A stretch of 64,000 nt of DNA from Cristatella mucedo (lineage: Eukaryota > Bryozoa > Phylactolaemata > Cristatellidae): contig WPIO01000005.1 of NCBI GenBank assembly GCA_009760855.2, forward strand, positions 11,063,001 to 11,127,000. Reading direction: 5' to 3'. Within the stretch, counting starts at the first letter, position 1; each line of letters opens with the position of its first letter. The notes under the pieces were generated by a model. The model was not told the DNA's origin. It saw only the letters and a list, made by a program, of their open reading frames with translations, and searched no databases. Both the position numbers and the translations under genes were made by a program. Shown here in pieces: positions 53,336 to 64,000 of the stretch.

Positions 53336-55085
53336 TCAAAGAGGAGAATCAAATGAAAAAGTCATCTGGTTTTTTGGTTAACTGAGCCGAACCGACAGGC
53401 AATAAAAAAGACCCATGCGTCCACGGAGCTGAGGCTAGCAGGAGTCTGGTTCAGGACGGTGAGACTAGCCGGGCGGCGAATCGAATGGTTCAAGTAAGAA
53501 CCGTCACCTAAAGGCGAGCCAGGCGAGCCAGCTCACTGGGGCTCGTGGTGGCAGCGTGCTTGAGCAGCCGCAGATAATGCGGCGGGCGAATAGCAGTTTA
53601 CCATGAGAGAAAATGTATGCAGAGCACTAGTGTCGAGCCGAAGACGGGATCAACTGATCGAGTCGGGCAAACGGATCTGCAGCCGCTGCAACCGGAATCC
53701 CGGGCGGCAAAGATCAAAGATAGGAACCTGACGGCGCGAACAATGAGAACGTCTGCATGCAGGGTACGAGCTTTGGATACGCCATAAATGGGGCTTGCAT
53801 GGTTATGCCTAGCTTTGCTGCGGTCGACTAGAGCGATTGCATGCGGCCCAAATTCTCCAATAATAATGAGGCGTCTACTGAGAATTATCTCGCCAGCGAC
53901 GCTCGCGGTAATGGACTGCCACTTGCTGGTAGTGATGGGAATGCATGACAAAAGATGTCGGTGTGCGCTCCCAGGTGGCCTTCGATGGGACCTATTGTCA
54001 TTCTGGCATAACTTTCGCTTACCGTCCAGGGGAAGACGTGATCGGGGCATTGGTCGAGTTCCAAAAATCGTCCGCCATCAAAAGGAGACCGGCTGATGAT
54101 TGCCCCTATCTTACCGTCTTGATTCCTGGGTGGCTGTGGTCAGAGGTCAACCCTGAGCCACGCTTAATCATCGCTTAATCATCGGAATGAGGGCTGTGCA
54201 CAGGGTGACGTGGCGACGTAAGTTATGATAACGTAAGTCATGATGAATACGAAGTCTTTGGAGAGATAGCTTCGGCAACGCTCGTCCGAGCAAGTAACAT
54301 GCTGCGTCCTATCAAATAGTACTGCACATTAATGCGAATGGCATAATTCCGTGAGTTTTCGGGCAAGGATTCAAGCCTGCATATGCGATCCTTAATTCCT
54401 CTAGCGTGCACAGGAACGCGAGAGTACAGACACAAAGGGGGAGCTGGCTCGTGAAAACTTCGCACGAGTCGGCCTCGGGCTAAGGACGTAAGTGTTGATG
54501 AGCATGAAATGACCTCAGAGTGTCTAATGATGCCCTCTAAGAGTATCGCAACTGCTCTGCTCTAGCTCTGTGGTCCCAAGTCGATCGCCTACATTTATCA
54601 ACTGTGAAACTTTTTTCATAGCAAGACGGTTAAGGGCCTATTGGTGGAAGCTATTCGGTCTGACCCGCCGCGTTATCTCTCGCTCTTCTGTAGAGAATAG
54701 CCTGGAACTTCGGACCACAAGTTGGAGCGACACATTATAAAAAAAAAAGTTCCTTAGACATACCGTGCAGAGCTGAGCACGGTGGGCCCTTTAAATAGGG
54801 CACGCTTGCCAAGCTTCTCACGAAGTAGCTCTTGCTTGCTGCGAGCTCCAACGAGTCCGCCGCCGCCTCCGAGGGCCGAGCCGCCGCAGCCGCCGATGGC
54901 CGAATCGGAGCCAAGGAGCTCGCCTGGAGCTTGCACGGTGTGCAAGCCAAGGCCACGACACCACGTGGCTTCCCGCGTCTCGCTCGCATCTCCAGTGAAG
55001 GTTATCACGCGAAAGTACTATCATACTTTTGGCAACCCTTTTTGGGATGCTGGACCTCACTTCTCGACCGTGCTCTTTCCTTAGA
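53336..55085. other. Unassigned, GC-rich near 54.8-55.0 kb
   Basis: Frames of 70-150 codons on both strands (for example 53598-54050 minus and 54782-55084 plus with a Pro/Ala-rich patch) overlap each other. No family match. The right edge meets a LINE-A fragment. Confidence 0.35.
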
Positions 55086-55214
55086 ATGTGGCCCTGACTT
55101 GACCACATTTAAAAAGAACTTAAAAACGCACCTATTTAGGACAGCATTTAGTGGGTTCCTGTGATTCGTCCTTCAAGTGCCTATGCGTGCTGACACTCTG
55201 CATGCTGCCACTAA

Positions 55215-55516
55215 CCACGCCAGTGCTTCGTCTGCCAGACCGATCGTTGTTCTCAATCGTTCAAGCAGAACTTCGTGATCAATGGTGTCGAAGGCAGCAG
55301 ACAAATCTAGCAGAGCTAAGGCAGTGACATTCCCGTCGTCGTTGCCACGTAGAATGTCATTGTTAACACGGAGGAGAGCAGTTTCAGTAGAGTGCTGCCT
55401 CTTGAACCCTGATTGAAATGTTTCTGACATTCCATTATTTTCAATATGTTCAACGAGCTGCTTAGCAACAATTTTTTCAAGAATCTTTGATAAGAACGGA
55501 AGAAGGGAAACTGGAC
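55215..55516 (-). mobile_element. LINE-B inverted 5' segment
   Basis: The minus strand reads QLVEHIENNGMSETFQSGFK, then HSTETALLRVNNDILRGNDD and [20 protein letters not shown]. 55215-55332 is an inverted copy of 55517-55634 with one visible mismatch in 118 bp. Confidence 0.92.
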
Positions 55517-56848
55517 GAATGTCACTGTCTTAGCTCTGCTAGATTTGTCTGCTGCCTTCGACACCATTGATCACGAAGTTCTGCTTGAACGATTGAGAAC
55601 AACGATCGGTCTGGCAGACGAAGCACTGGCGTGGTTTAAATCATACTTGTCTGATCGTGTTCAATCCGTGTCGTGTGGGGGTCAGGTCTCAGACATGAGA
55701 TGGGTCACCTGTGGAGTCCCTCAAGGGTCTGTACTTGGTCCCTTGCTGTTCTCGATTTATACACAACCTCTGGGAAAAGTGATTAAGGCCCGTGGAATAG
55801 GATATCACTTCTATGCTGACGATACTCAGTTGTATTTGTCATTTAAACCGTCGGAATCTGCTGCAGCAACTGAGAAACTGAATGCTTGCCTTGTCGATAT
55901 TCGATCCTGGATGTCGGAAAACTTCCTGAAATTAAATGACGATAAAACCGAACTGCTTCTCATAGGACACCCTAAGCGTGTGGCTGGACTAAAAGGCTTT
56001 GCTGTTCTAATAGGTGATGCTATTGTGCGACCTTCACCACGTGCTCGTAATCTAGGTGTCGTGTTCGACAGCTGCCTCAATTTCAAAAGCTTCATTCAGA
56101 AGACTGCCTCTACAGCCAGCCATCACATCCGATCCCTATCCAAGATTAGAAGCTGTCTCCCACAGTGGCTTGTACAAAATTTAACTAGCTCTTTAGTTCT
56201 GTCTCGGCTTGATTATTGTAATTCCCTTTTGGCTGGGCTACCAAAGAAAGCTATTATGCCTCTACAGCGGACTATGAATATGGCTGCAAGGCTGGTCTTC
56301 AAGTCCCAGCGGTTTGAGCACGTGTCACCTTTGCTGGAAGAGCTGGGATGGTTACCGGTTGAGCAAAGGATACAGAGCAAAGTTCTTACGCTGACCCACA
56401 AGGCCCGCCACGGCTTAGCTCCTTCATACCTGGCTGAACTGCTGCATCAGTTTCAGCCTGTTCGTGCCCTCAGGTCCTGTGTGGACACTAAATTAGCTGT
56501 CCCATTCCTCCGCTTAAAGACAGTTGGCGACAGAAGCTTTAGCTCTGCAGGTCCTAGACTGTGGAACTCGCTTCCACAATTCTTACGCAACGACAACTAA
56601 TCTCCAACTGCCGACTATGGCGCATCTTTTTCAGCGGTCCTGAACTGCTACTTCTATGCTACTCACTACCTCAACTGCTCTCCTAACTCTGCTATGCTTC
56701 CCACTTTCTCTTTTTTGCGTGAGACGAAGTCTATTGGGTACCGAATGCGTACCGAAAGCCGCTTAGGCTGTGAGTGCGCTATACAAAACTCTCCTGCGTA
56801 ACACCCACATGGTCTTTATGACTTTGTGGAGTTACAGACGGAGATACA
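55517..56848 (+). mobile_element. LINE-B + copy, best preserved
   Basis: 3' portion of a LINE-B with an open RT frame, UTR (GTGAGTGCGCTATACAAAAC) and end GAGATACAT. It is joined at 55516 to its own inverted 5' part and sits in LINE-A 3' UTR. Confidence 0.93.
55518..56600 (+). CDS. LINE-B reverse transcriptase, C-terminal 361 codons (5' truncated)
   Basis: Open frame without an ATG start; it runs in from the inversion point at 55517. RT motifs in order: [14 protein letters not shown] (motif A), [17 protein letters not shown] (motif B), [15 protein letters not shown] (motif C, both catalytic Asp present), [15 protein letters not shown] (motif D), then [45 protein letters not shown] and [15 protein letters not shown]. 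Known: this protein copies LINE RNA at a nicked target. The endonuclease and fingers are missing or inverted, so this copy cannot mobilise itself. The C-terminal SRLDYCNxLLxGLP and RLWNSLP motifs fit the L2/CR1 group. Confidence 0.9.
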   Translation, partial: NVTVLALLDLSAAFDTIDHEVLLERLRTTIGLADEALAWFKSYLSDRVQSVSCGGQVSDMRWVTCGVPQGSVLGPLLFSIYTQPLGKVIKARGIGYHFYADDTQLYLSFKPSESAAATEKLNACLVDIRSWMSENFLKLNDDKTELLLIGHPKRVAGLKGFAVLIGDAIVRPSPRARNLGVVFDSCLNFKSFIQKTASTASHHIRSLSKIRSCLPQWLVQNLTSSLVLSRLDYCNSLLAGLPKKAIMPLQRTMNMAARLVFKSQRFEHVSPLLEELGWLPVEQRIQSKVLTLTHKARHGLAPSYLAELLHQFQPVRALRSCVDTKLAVPFLRLKTVGDRSFSSAGPRLWNSLPQFLRNDN

Positions 56849-57036
56849 TAACCATACTTGCAAGCTGACCCTATGCACGTCACCCTAACCATGTTATTCA
56901 TGTTGTTTATCAAGCATGATATTACTCTCCATTCAATCGCGTTTCCCTTTGCAGTACAAGTAAAGCACCTAGAAAGAGATTGAGTTCTCCGAGGGCGCTT
57001 TATCAAGTGCATTACTATTATTCTTATTATTATTAG

Positions 57037-58328
57037 CAGTGGCGCAAGTAAAAACAGGTCAAGACTATAGACCGCGGTGAACTCGAGATTCGGGTGTTGT
57101 ATCACACGGAACGAAAAATCATGCTATCAAATTAAATGAACTGAGATAGGTCAGGGCGAACTATTATAGCAGCTGACAAGCCAGCAGGTGGAATTAGCAG
57201 GCCCAAGCGATACGCCAAATTTGAGTCCCGTAATCCATGAAGTACTTTATGTATTAAAGAAATGCCTAGCACACCGGCTATGAGCCAGTCGTGCCTCCAG
57301 AAATGGCTTTACGTAAAATCCTCTACAGGAAAATTGAGTAAAGAGACTTGCTTACACACCCATACGCAAAGGTGACACAAATTCTTTTGCTGTGGAAACT
57401 TAACATGCTGAATCAGCCAGAATGAGACACTTGCTAGATTGTATTAGTACTTATCGAGTTTACATGCAACCAATTTTTATTTTATCGTTCCTAGGTCAAG
57501 TGTTATTCTTTATTTCTCATGCCTCAAAGGGATAGAGTATGGCCATTATTCCTTAAACGTATCTGCATTTTCCTGAGATAGCATTAAGAGCTTGCCGGCA
57601 GACGCATTTTGCTATGCCTGTGGCAAACGCATCAAGAAATGGGCCGAAATGTACTCTTAAAAGTACGACAAGTAAAAGTTAAGTAAAAGTACGAAAAGTC
57701 CGTGGAAGCATCTGCTAAGGTTTTTCAGGTGTGCAAGGCATATTTTGACATGCCTTTCTAGAGTCAGGATAAACTCGGGGCACTCCATTTCAACTGTGAG
57801 ATGGAAAAAAGCTGTGCAATGTGGCATGGACAGTTTTTGCCTAAAAATTTCTGAAATATAATTTTTAGTCATGAGGGGAATAGGATAATCTTGGGTAAAA
57901 TATTTTATTTATTCGTAATTAAAATGTTACTCTGTTCTTTTGTAGGTTAGTACAGAGGGTAAATGGGAGCCATACAGTTTCCTTACGAATTCGGCAGGAA
58001 TTCCACAGACCACTCTAGCAACTACTACATCTGTACGGCGAACCATTCTTTCCAGCTCTCTAGGACTGACACTACTTATGTTAGGAATGATCTTCTCATA
58101 CGTGTAGCTGTATGAACAACTACTCAGAATATGAAAAAACGGGCCACATGTTTGAACAAAGAATGCGAAAGGGTTCGTAACCCGTTCATTACGGGAGAAC
58201 CCAAAGGTAATAAGTTTCGGTGGGTGTTCGTCTTCATAAAGCACTCACACTTGCGATACGCTCACGCGAGCCGCATTTCTTTGATTCTGTCGTATTTAGG
58301 CTTTGTAATAAGTGTGTGACGCCGATTA
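57037..58328. other. No recognised feature
   Basis: AT-rich. A 105-codon minus frame (57927-58244) looks compositionally protein-like (SPRELERMVRRTDVVVARVV) but matches nothing I know. Confidence 0.35.
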
Positions 58329-58468
58329 AGGTTTGGTCTAGCGGTTAAGGTGCTCGCCCCGACCAAGGTCGGACTGAGGTCGTGGGCTCAAGCCCCGAGG
58401 CAAATGTGAAGCGCCTGAATAGAGATTAAGTTCTCTTGGGGTGCTATATAAATGAATTATATTTATTA
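58329..58468 (+). mobile_element. SINE-I
   Basis: GTTTGGTCTAGCGGTTAAGG, GGGCTCAAGCCCCGAGGC, CCTGAATAGAGATTAAG, GGGTGCTATATAAATGAATT, then TTTATTATT. A well-kept copy. Confidence 0.92.
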
Positions 58469-58737
58469 TTAAGTGGCTTTGCAGCAAGGCGGCACGTAGC
58501 CGGCCTGGCAGAAGCCGCGCCGGCGAGTTTGAATAGAACTTCAATAATGGCCGACGGTCGGCTTTTCACAGGATGCTGAGGCACGGCGAGTGAGCTACAA
58601 ACACACAAACTTGAATACACTTGAACGAGTGCTAAAAAGCACTTTAAAGTTGCATCCCTTAGTTTCATAGCAGAGCGGTTGATATGGCGAACGTATGATG
58701 CAGGAAGGCTCTAAATGACCCACCAAACAATAGCTAT

Positions 58738-58917
<180 letters not shown>

Positions 58918-58933
58918 CAGTTCGATGTCGCCA

Positions 58934-58956
58934 TATTTCTGATTTTTAACTTATCA

Positions 58957-58990
<34 letters not shown>

Positions 58991-59013
58991 TGATAAGTTA
59001 AAAATCAGAAATA
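58934..59013. repeat. 80-bp perfect palindrome
   Basis: Non-repetitive arms (TATTTCTGATTTTTAACTTA, then TCATGCA) flank a central TA run and recur exactly inverted on the right. Able to form a hairpin or cruciform. Confidence 0.95.
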
Positions 59014-60090
59014 AAACGTTTTAATAGCGCCTTTAGAGAATTTAATCTTCCATCAGATCCTGTATACATTCTTGCAAGAAAAGTCGCAACCAAAAGTGAA
59101 TGGCAAGCTATCTACAAAGTATTCTACTTAGGCGAGCACGCGAAAGCACCGAAACGTCGTTTATAGACTAGCACGTAATAACATACAGGAAGGCACTCGG
59201 GCCGCTGGCTAGAAACATGCGATGAATCGTGCTCATGGGTGCACTCATAGCAAACTGGAGAAAGATAAGCTCACTGTTGCCCGTAGTAACCATGCGCACA
59301 GTTTCGTAACCCATAGGCGCCCAAAAAATGAGAGACACAGAGACAGCCTCTTATATATGTCTTCAAATCAGTCGATGACTTGACCTTAGTCAGCAGAGAC
59401 TTCCAACTCAAGGTACAAAGTCTATCCGCTGCTGGAAAGGCAGCCATTGCACATTGCTGAGCTGAGGAGTAATGTGACAGTTGCAAGGCTTACCACAGAT
59501 AAGCATAGCCATATGGGGAGCTAGGATTTTCATCTAGAGGGCAAGACACGCAAACTTTTAGTGTAGGCGAAGAAACATCCGTAATTAATGGAAAATTATG
59601 GTGCAAATCATTGTGCTTATTCAACACGAATTCGGCGGTTACTTATCGACTGGCATTAGGACATAATTTCATCGTTGGTGACCTTGGGTAGGGCTTGGGA
59701 GTAGGAGGGCAACCCTGGTCGCTGCCCTGATGTAGGGGAGGTGCCCTCTGCCCCGCCCCTCTGACTCCGCCCCGCTGAGTATAACTATACAGTTGTACAT
59801 CAAGCGTCTTATGTAAGCATCTTATTACGCGGGCATGAAGAGCTGCAAGCAGCAAGCGACAGACGTCTAGTCGGTGTGTCACGATTGCATGAACCAGCTT
59901 GGCAGGGGTGCCATTATTTAAGCAAGCCCGGATTTTTGCAATGCTATTTTGAGAAACTGCAGGCGTACTTTACTGCTCAGCTGATGGGCTCATCAAGGTA
60001 AAGGTCATTTTGATAGAACACGCGCAGATTATTCCGCACAAAGACTCCGGGAGATATGTTGGCGCGGGCGCTCTGTATTGCTGAGCCTGC
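59014..60090 (-). mobile_element. LINE-A − copy, highly decayed
   Basis: Tail word (TTTTAATAGCGCCTTTAGAG) at the left; later minus-strand traces of NVTVARLTTDKHS (about 59470-59500) and of the NIAKIRACL region (GCAAGCCCGGATTTTTGCAA at 59924). Large parts in between are unrecognisable. Confidence 0.6.
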
Positions 60091-60159
60091 GGTCATCAGC
60101 ATGCCTGCACCTGCGACTCGCTAGCCGCGCTTCAAGGCATTAGCTCTATCAGTAGATAA

Positions 60160-60290
60160 TGATAATACAATAATAATAATACGTTTGTATAGCGCCATCA
60201 GAGAGCTGAATCTCTTTCTAGGCACTTTACAGATGCTGTACAGAAAGCATTACCAAATGATTGGCGGTAACATCCGCAAGCAGCAGGCGC
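60160..60290 (-). mobile_element. LINE-A 3' end fragment
   Basis: ATAATAATAATACGTTTGTA, GCGCCATCAGAGAGCTGAAT and CTTTCTAGGCACTTTACAG. Confidence 0.85.
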
Positions 60291-60596
60291 AGTGCAAGTA
60301 GGTACGTGGATGCGGCACCGCCGCGAGTGCTGCGTCTGCTTCCAACGAACCCTTACTTTGAAGTTATTGCAGCGCGGTTGTAGCACTCCGCCAGTCCGAC
60401 TGTGTCGGATTGACGGACGCAATTATAACCCCGCGAAGAGAAGCCGATTATCGACTCTTTGGCTGAGGCTGAAACTCGGGTAGCCGCAAGGCGACGCTGA
60501 AGCGCTCGCGTTGGCCTCACTGCAAAATAATAACGATAAACTATTGTTACTATTGTATTATTATTTTTATTATTAAATAATAATAATAATGTAAAG
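60291..60596. other. No recognisable feature apart from (TAA)n
   Basis: GC-richer, with an AT-rich (TTATTA/TAATAA) patch at 60.54-60.59 kb that leads into a LINE-A fragment. Confidence 0.4.
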
Positions 60597-60960
60597 GCCC
60601 AAGGGCTGAGCCCGCCTTTTGTTCGTGTGCTCCCAAAGCCCGGAACTCACTCCGGCCGACTGACGTCGCGACAACTCCCGACTTAATTAAATTTAAAAAG
60701 AAGCTACAAGTCCCCATGTTTCTCACAGCATTTGCTGGGTACTTGCAGTTTGCCCTTTATGAGCTTGTGCGTCCTGACAATGTGCGTGTGTCGCCACTAA
60801 CCGTAGTATGCAAATGGACATTGTGCATTTTATCGCTAACCGTGCGGCCCCTTTTCCTTTTATAGCTTACGTAGGTAAAAGTGCTTGGAAAGAAACTAAG
60901 TTCTTTGAGACCACTATGCAGATGTTTAATTCTTCCTCTTATTATCATTATTATTATTGT
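60597..60960 (+). mobile_element. LINE-A 3' end
   Basis: TTCGTGTGCTCCCAAAGCCC (SYAPKAWN-like), AAATTTAAAAAGAAGCTAC, AGTGCTTGGAAAGAAACTAA, then a TTATTATTATTG tail. Unusually GC-rich substitutions in the coding part. Confidence 0.82.
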
Positions 60961-61019
60961 AGGGAGAGATTTATTTCTTTGAGGACACCATACGCGTATT
61001 ATTATTATTACTAGAACGG

Positions 61020-61860
61020 GAGCAAAACTGCGTGGATTGAGTCGCACTCGCGCCGCCGTCATCATCCGTCTCGTCCGCTCTCACGTGCGCCGTCGCTGCA
61101 TCCGTGCGGGGCTAGGAGAGCGTCAGCAAAGCCAATTACAGTCGCCGGTCCCAAATTTGAAACGCGGCGGCGCGCTCCTGCCGCGCTGCGTAGGCAGCGA
61201 AGCGGTAGCGTCCGGGTGGCTGCGACGCGACGTGGCAGCCATGGTTCCAATGCCGGCGCTTCCCGAAGCCCGAACGCCGACGGCCCGCTTCCCGCAACGT
61301 GCCACGCTCTTGCGAGAGACTCGGCTACGACGAACGGGCCGTTTCGCGTTTGCGCGGACCGACGGCATCGTCGCAGGTGGAGGTAACGCGCCTGAAAGTC
61401 GGGCCTTGACTCGGCAGTTCGAGCAGCCAGAGTTCGCCGTCGCTTGGCATCGGAACGCAGGTCGAAGCTCTGGCACCCGCATTTCGGCAAAAAGCGCGTC
61501 ATTCCTCACGCGGCGTCTCGGTCGCCGAGTCGTCCGCGGCTGTGCGATCCACAGGTCGCGACGTGGCGATTCGACCGAATTGAGGGCCGGAACTTGGTTT
61601 ATAATTAAATTGGCTCGCAGACGTGCCGCGTTCATTCTCGGCGCATGCCTTCGAATGGCTTGCTCTCCGAGGAGGCAGTTCCGACGGCGCTTTCGCCGGC
61701 GTCGAAGAGCACGCCTCCAGCAGCCGCCGCGCGCCGGGTCACCTTTCTCGCTCTCTGTCATCTCTCAGCAGGAACCTTGCACGTGCACCGACTCTTTCGA
61801 CGTCTCAATCTTAGCAAAATAAAAACGCCTATTTTCCAGCGAGTTGGGGGCTTTTGACCG
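61020..61860. other. CpG-dense GC-rich block
   Basis: Many CG dinucleotides and long frames on both strands (61037-61822 plus, 261 codons; 61123-61761 minus, 212 codons), which is expected in GC-rich DNA with few stops. No domain recognised in either. A CpG island or promoter region is possible. Confidence 0.4.
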
Positions 61861-62139
61861 TGCGGATATAGCTGTACTCACGCCTTGCAATCTGTCGAAG
61901 TCTCGCCACTGATGAGCATGCTGTTACAAACGTGGTGCGGGTGCTCCTGCACTGATCTACGGGGCCGCAGACGCAGCGCTCGTAACTGTGCCAGTCCTTG
62001 ACGGACGACGCCTTACCAATACCGTCGAAGGAGGCTCAGAGCCGTGAAGCGAGTCTAGCGACTTGAAGGTGCAGCACCAGGTAGACCTCCCAGGTAGACC
62101 GGCCGGAGCCAGCGGGACGCTGCGTAAATAAAGAGCGCT
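61861..62139. other. No recognisable feature
   Basis: GC-rich spacer between the CpG block and a LINE-A tail. Confidence 0.4.
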
Positions 62140-62385
62140 CGTAAATGTGCATGTGTGACCTCTAACCGCGTTACGCTTGTTGACGTTTAGCGTGCTAGCT
62201 ACGACTAACTATTCGATCGTGCTTCCTTTGCAGCATGCGTAAATTGTCTAGAAAGAGATTAAGTCATTTGAGGGCGCTATGCAATGCGTTATTTTTATTA
62301 TTACCTTAATAATGATATTATTAACACGCGTGTATAGCGCCATCATAGAACTGAATCTCTTTCTAGGCCCTTAACAGATGCTAGC
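62140..62385. mobile_element. Two LINE-A 3' ends, tail to tail
   Basis: A + copy (62140-62306: GCTTCCTTTGCAGCATGCG, TCTAGAAAGAGATTAAGTC, TTATTATTACC) meets a − copy (62307-62385: TATAGCGCCATCATAGAACT, CTTTCTAGGCCCTTAACAG) at an AT-rich junction. Confidence 0.83.
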
Positions 62386-62964
62386 TTAAGATAGCAAGTC
62401 CGTATCCATAGCGCAGGGCACTAACTTTATTCGGCAGCGACGAAGGTGACGGGCATCCAGCGTCAGCCGTGGCCAAAGACAAAGACTCTCCTCGGACAGC
62501 GCCCAGGGGCACCGCTTAACTGCTGACTGGGGCCAAACCTCATGCGAAACCCGCCGGCCCAAAGCCTTGAGCTCCAAGTGACTGCTCATTAGATGATGAT
62601 TTGGGCTTTAATTGCACCTGCTCATGCATAGTGACAGAACCGGTTTTCTGACGTTAACATTAAGGAAGCGCGAATAATAATTCGGAAGTTTTAATCTGGC
62701 TGATCTAGGACGCCGCCGATTCACTATTATGGTGGCGTCGGTGAAAAACGCTGAGTCCGTGGGAAACTCGCAAATTGTCCACTTCGCTTTTCCGACCGCC
62801 GTCGACTCAACTCTTCCATCTTTCTCGCACCTGCGCTGCGAAGCCAAAAGCCGGCGCGAGAGCGAGCGTGTGGACTAGCGTAGGCGCGAGCATCTTATTT
62901 TAGCCATGTGCAAGAGCATGCCGCCTGCGGCCTGCGCCGCGCCGCAGAGGGTCGATCGACGTAA
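62386..62964. other. No recognisable feature
   Basis: Mixed to GC-rich; short minus frames only. Confidence 0.4.
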
Positions 62965-63285
62965 TCGCGACCGACGTCACGACATCCCTTGACGTGACGA
63001 CATTTAAAAAGAAGCCTAAACCGCACCCGTTTATTACAGCGCTTAATGGCTCCTTGGGATTCGTCCTTAGTGTGTTTATGCGTGCTGACGTTGTGCCTAC
63101 TACTACTAACCGTATCTAAACGTTGACTGTGTGCGTGTCCGTCTAACGACGCTACGCTTGATGACATTACAAAAGTTACCACTAGTCATTTGGTCATGCT
63201 TTTCTTACAACATCTGTAAAGTGCCAAGAAAGACATCCAGTTTTCGGATGGCGCTACACGAATAATTTATTATTATTATATTATA
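62965..63285 (+). mobile_element. LINE-A 3' end
   Basis: CCCTTGACGTGACGACATTT, AAAAAGAAGCCTAAACCGC (KKxLKTA region), UTR GTTTATGCGTGCTGACG and GTGCCAAGAAAGACATCCAG with a TTATTATTAT tail. Confidence 0.82.
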
Positions 63286-63402
63286 AGCCAGCAAGCGCTC
63301 GACTGGACGAGCGTCGGGTCGGGCACACCCTGACGATGCCGCACAGCTTGGCGGCGGCGACGGTCTTTCTGATCGGCGTGGCAGCGTCGCGCCGAAGTCC
63401 TT

Positions 63403-63485
63403 CCTTTGCAGTAAAGCGCCTAGAAAGAGATTGAGTTCCGTGAGGGCGTTTTATCAAATTTTATTATTATTATTCATTATCATTA
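63403..63485 (+). mobile_element. LINE-A terminal fragment
   Basis: CCTTTGCAGTAAAGCGCCTA, GAAAGAGATTGAGTTCCGTG, GGCGTTTTATC and a TTATTATTATTATT tail. Confidence 0.85.
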
Positions 63486-63592
63486 AGTCAATCGGGGGCG
63501 TCCGGCGGCGAGGAGAAGCGCTCGGGCAGATGCGCAGTGGATCGATGCGGCAGCCCGAAGACAGGCCGCGCGCGGCGCTTCTTCGGTCCTAT

Positions 63593-63630
<38 letters not shown>

Positions 63631-64000
63631 GTACAGTCGTCCGGGCGATTCTCGTGTCCGAGTGGCCGCAGCGGTGGCGCCCGTAACCTGCAGCCTGGCT
63701 TGGGGCGGGCGCGGCGCGAGATCGGCGCACTGCAGCGGAGATCTCTGGCCGCGCTGGCGCAAAGCGTTCAGCCAGCGAGTCTGGACCGCCGAGGGGCGAT
63801 CCTGACGCGTGCTGTCCAGCGTCGGCGGCATCGCCGGCGCCAGAGCCGGGGCCGAGAAGCGACGGGGGCGGGGCTGCTGGAGTGGTTGAGCGGCCTGCTC
63901 CGCCGAAACTCGTCGGTCCGCGCGGAGCTGACCCGGAGCCGGAGACGGGGAGAGAGCGCGCGCGCGCGAGCCCGCTTTCTCCCTCCGACTAGCCGCTCGG
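63486..64000. other. CpG-rich right edge with (CGG)n
   Basis: Dense CG dinucleotides to the window end, with about 40 bp of CGG repeat at 63592-63631 and a CGCGCGCG run near 63960. No recognisable protein in frames on either strand. May be a promoter or first-exon region of a gene beyond the window. Confidence 0.45.
63592..63631. repeat. (CGG)n trinucleotide repeat
   Basis: About eleven CGG units ending in CGACGACGG. It lies in the CpG-rich block. Confidence 0.92.

Larger units (their letters stand above)
55086..57036 (+). mobile_element. LINE-A 3' end, split by LINE-B
   Basis: 55086-55217 gives DLTTFKKNLKTHLFRTAFSG and UTR; it resumes at 56849 with ACCATACTTGCAAGCTGACC and ends GCACCTAGAAAGAGATTGAG plus an ATT-rich tail. 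The word TAACCA occurs at both sides of the LINE-B (55212-55217, 56849-56854). Confidence 0.88.

Noticed and set aside
61037-61822. 261-codon + frame and overlapping 212-codon − frame
   Set aside because: Both arise from GC-rich sequence with few stop codons; Arg/Ala-rich composition without a recognisable domain.

Overview
This is animal (metazoan) nuclear DNA, most likely from an invertebrate. It has one multi-exon protein gene with canonical GT-AG introns, very little other coding sequence, and a dense load of decayed LINEs, tRNA-derived SINEs and microsatellites. The species cannot be named from the sequence.

The host gene is on the + strand from about 16.1 kb to 48.2 kb. It encodes a GPR107/GPR108-type seven-transmembrane protein (LU7TM family, Golgi/endosome). 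Fourteen phase-compatible exons give 508 codons and end at a TGA at 48231-48233. The last ten exons (28.2-48.2 kb) are certain by family similarity. Exon 1 (16.1 kb) is strong, and three exons between 20.2 and 24.8 kb are weaker. The exon carrying the start codon and signal peptide was not found.

Nearly all else that can be recognised is transposon-derived. Two LINE families look like the L2 clade. LINE-A has an (ATT)n tail and a hairpin-like 3' end; LINE-B ends in a TACATTA-like tail and keeps a long reverse-transcriptase reading frame at 55.5-56.6 kb. Two tRNA-derived SINE families are present. SINE-I ends in a sequence resembling the LINE-A tail, which suggests LINE-A machinery mobilised it. 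A short GCGCTATACAAA-like word is shared by all four families.

Layout: 0.0-9.6 kb is a nest of LINE-A, LINE-B and SINE-I with a 0.4 kb (TC)n tract, and includes a tandem duplication whose two copies were each hit by a different element with readable target-site duplications. 9.6-16.1 kb is largely unique, with a SINE-II foldback (11.4 kb) and a 764-bp terminal-inverted-repeat element with an 8-bp target-site duplication (15.06-15.83 kb). 16.1-48.2 kb is the LU7TM gene with repeats in its introns. 48.2-61 kb is 3' flank, LINE copies (one with a 5' inversion), long palindromic TA tracts and unassigned DNA. 61-64 kb is GC- and CpG-rich with LINE-A tails and a CGG repeat, possibly near a promoter of a gene beyond the window.

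I found no CRISPR array, operon, rRNA or convincing stand-alone tRNA gene. Nothing here amounts to a clearly new biological system; the best leads are the transposon structures and the exon question in the LU7TM gene.
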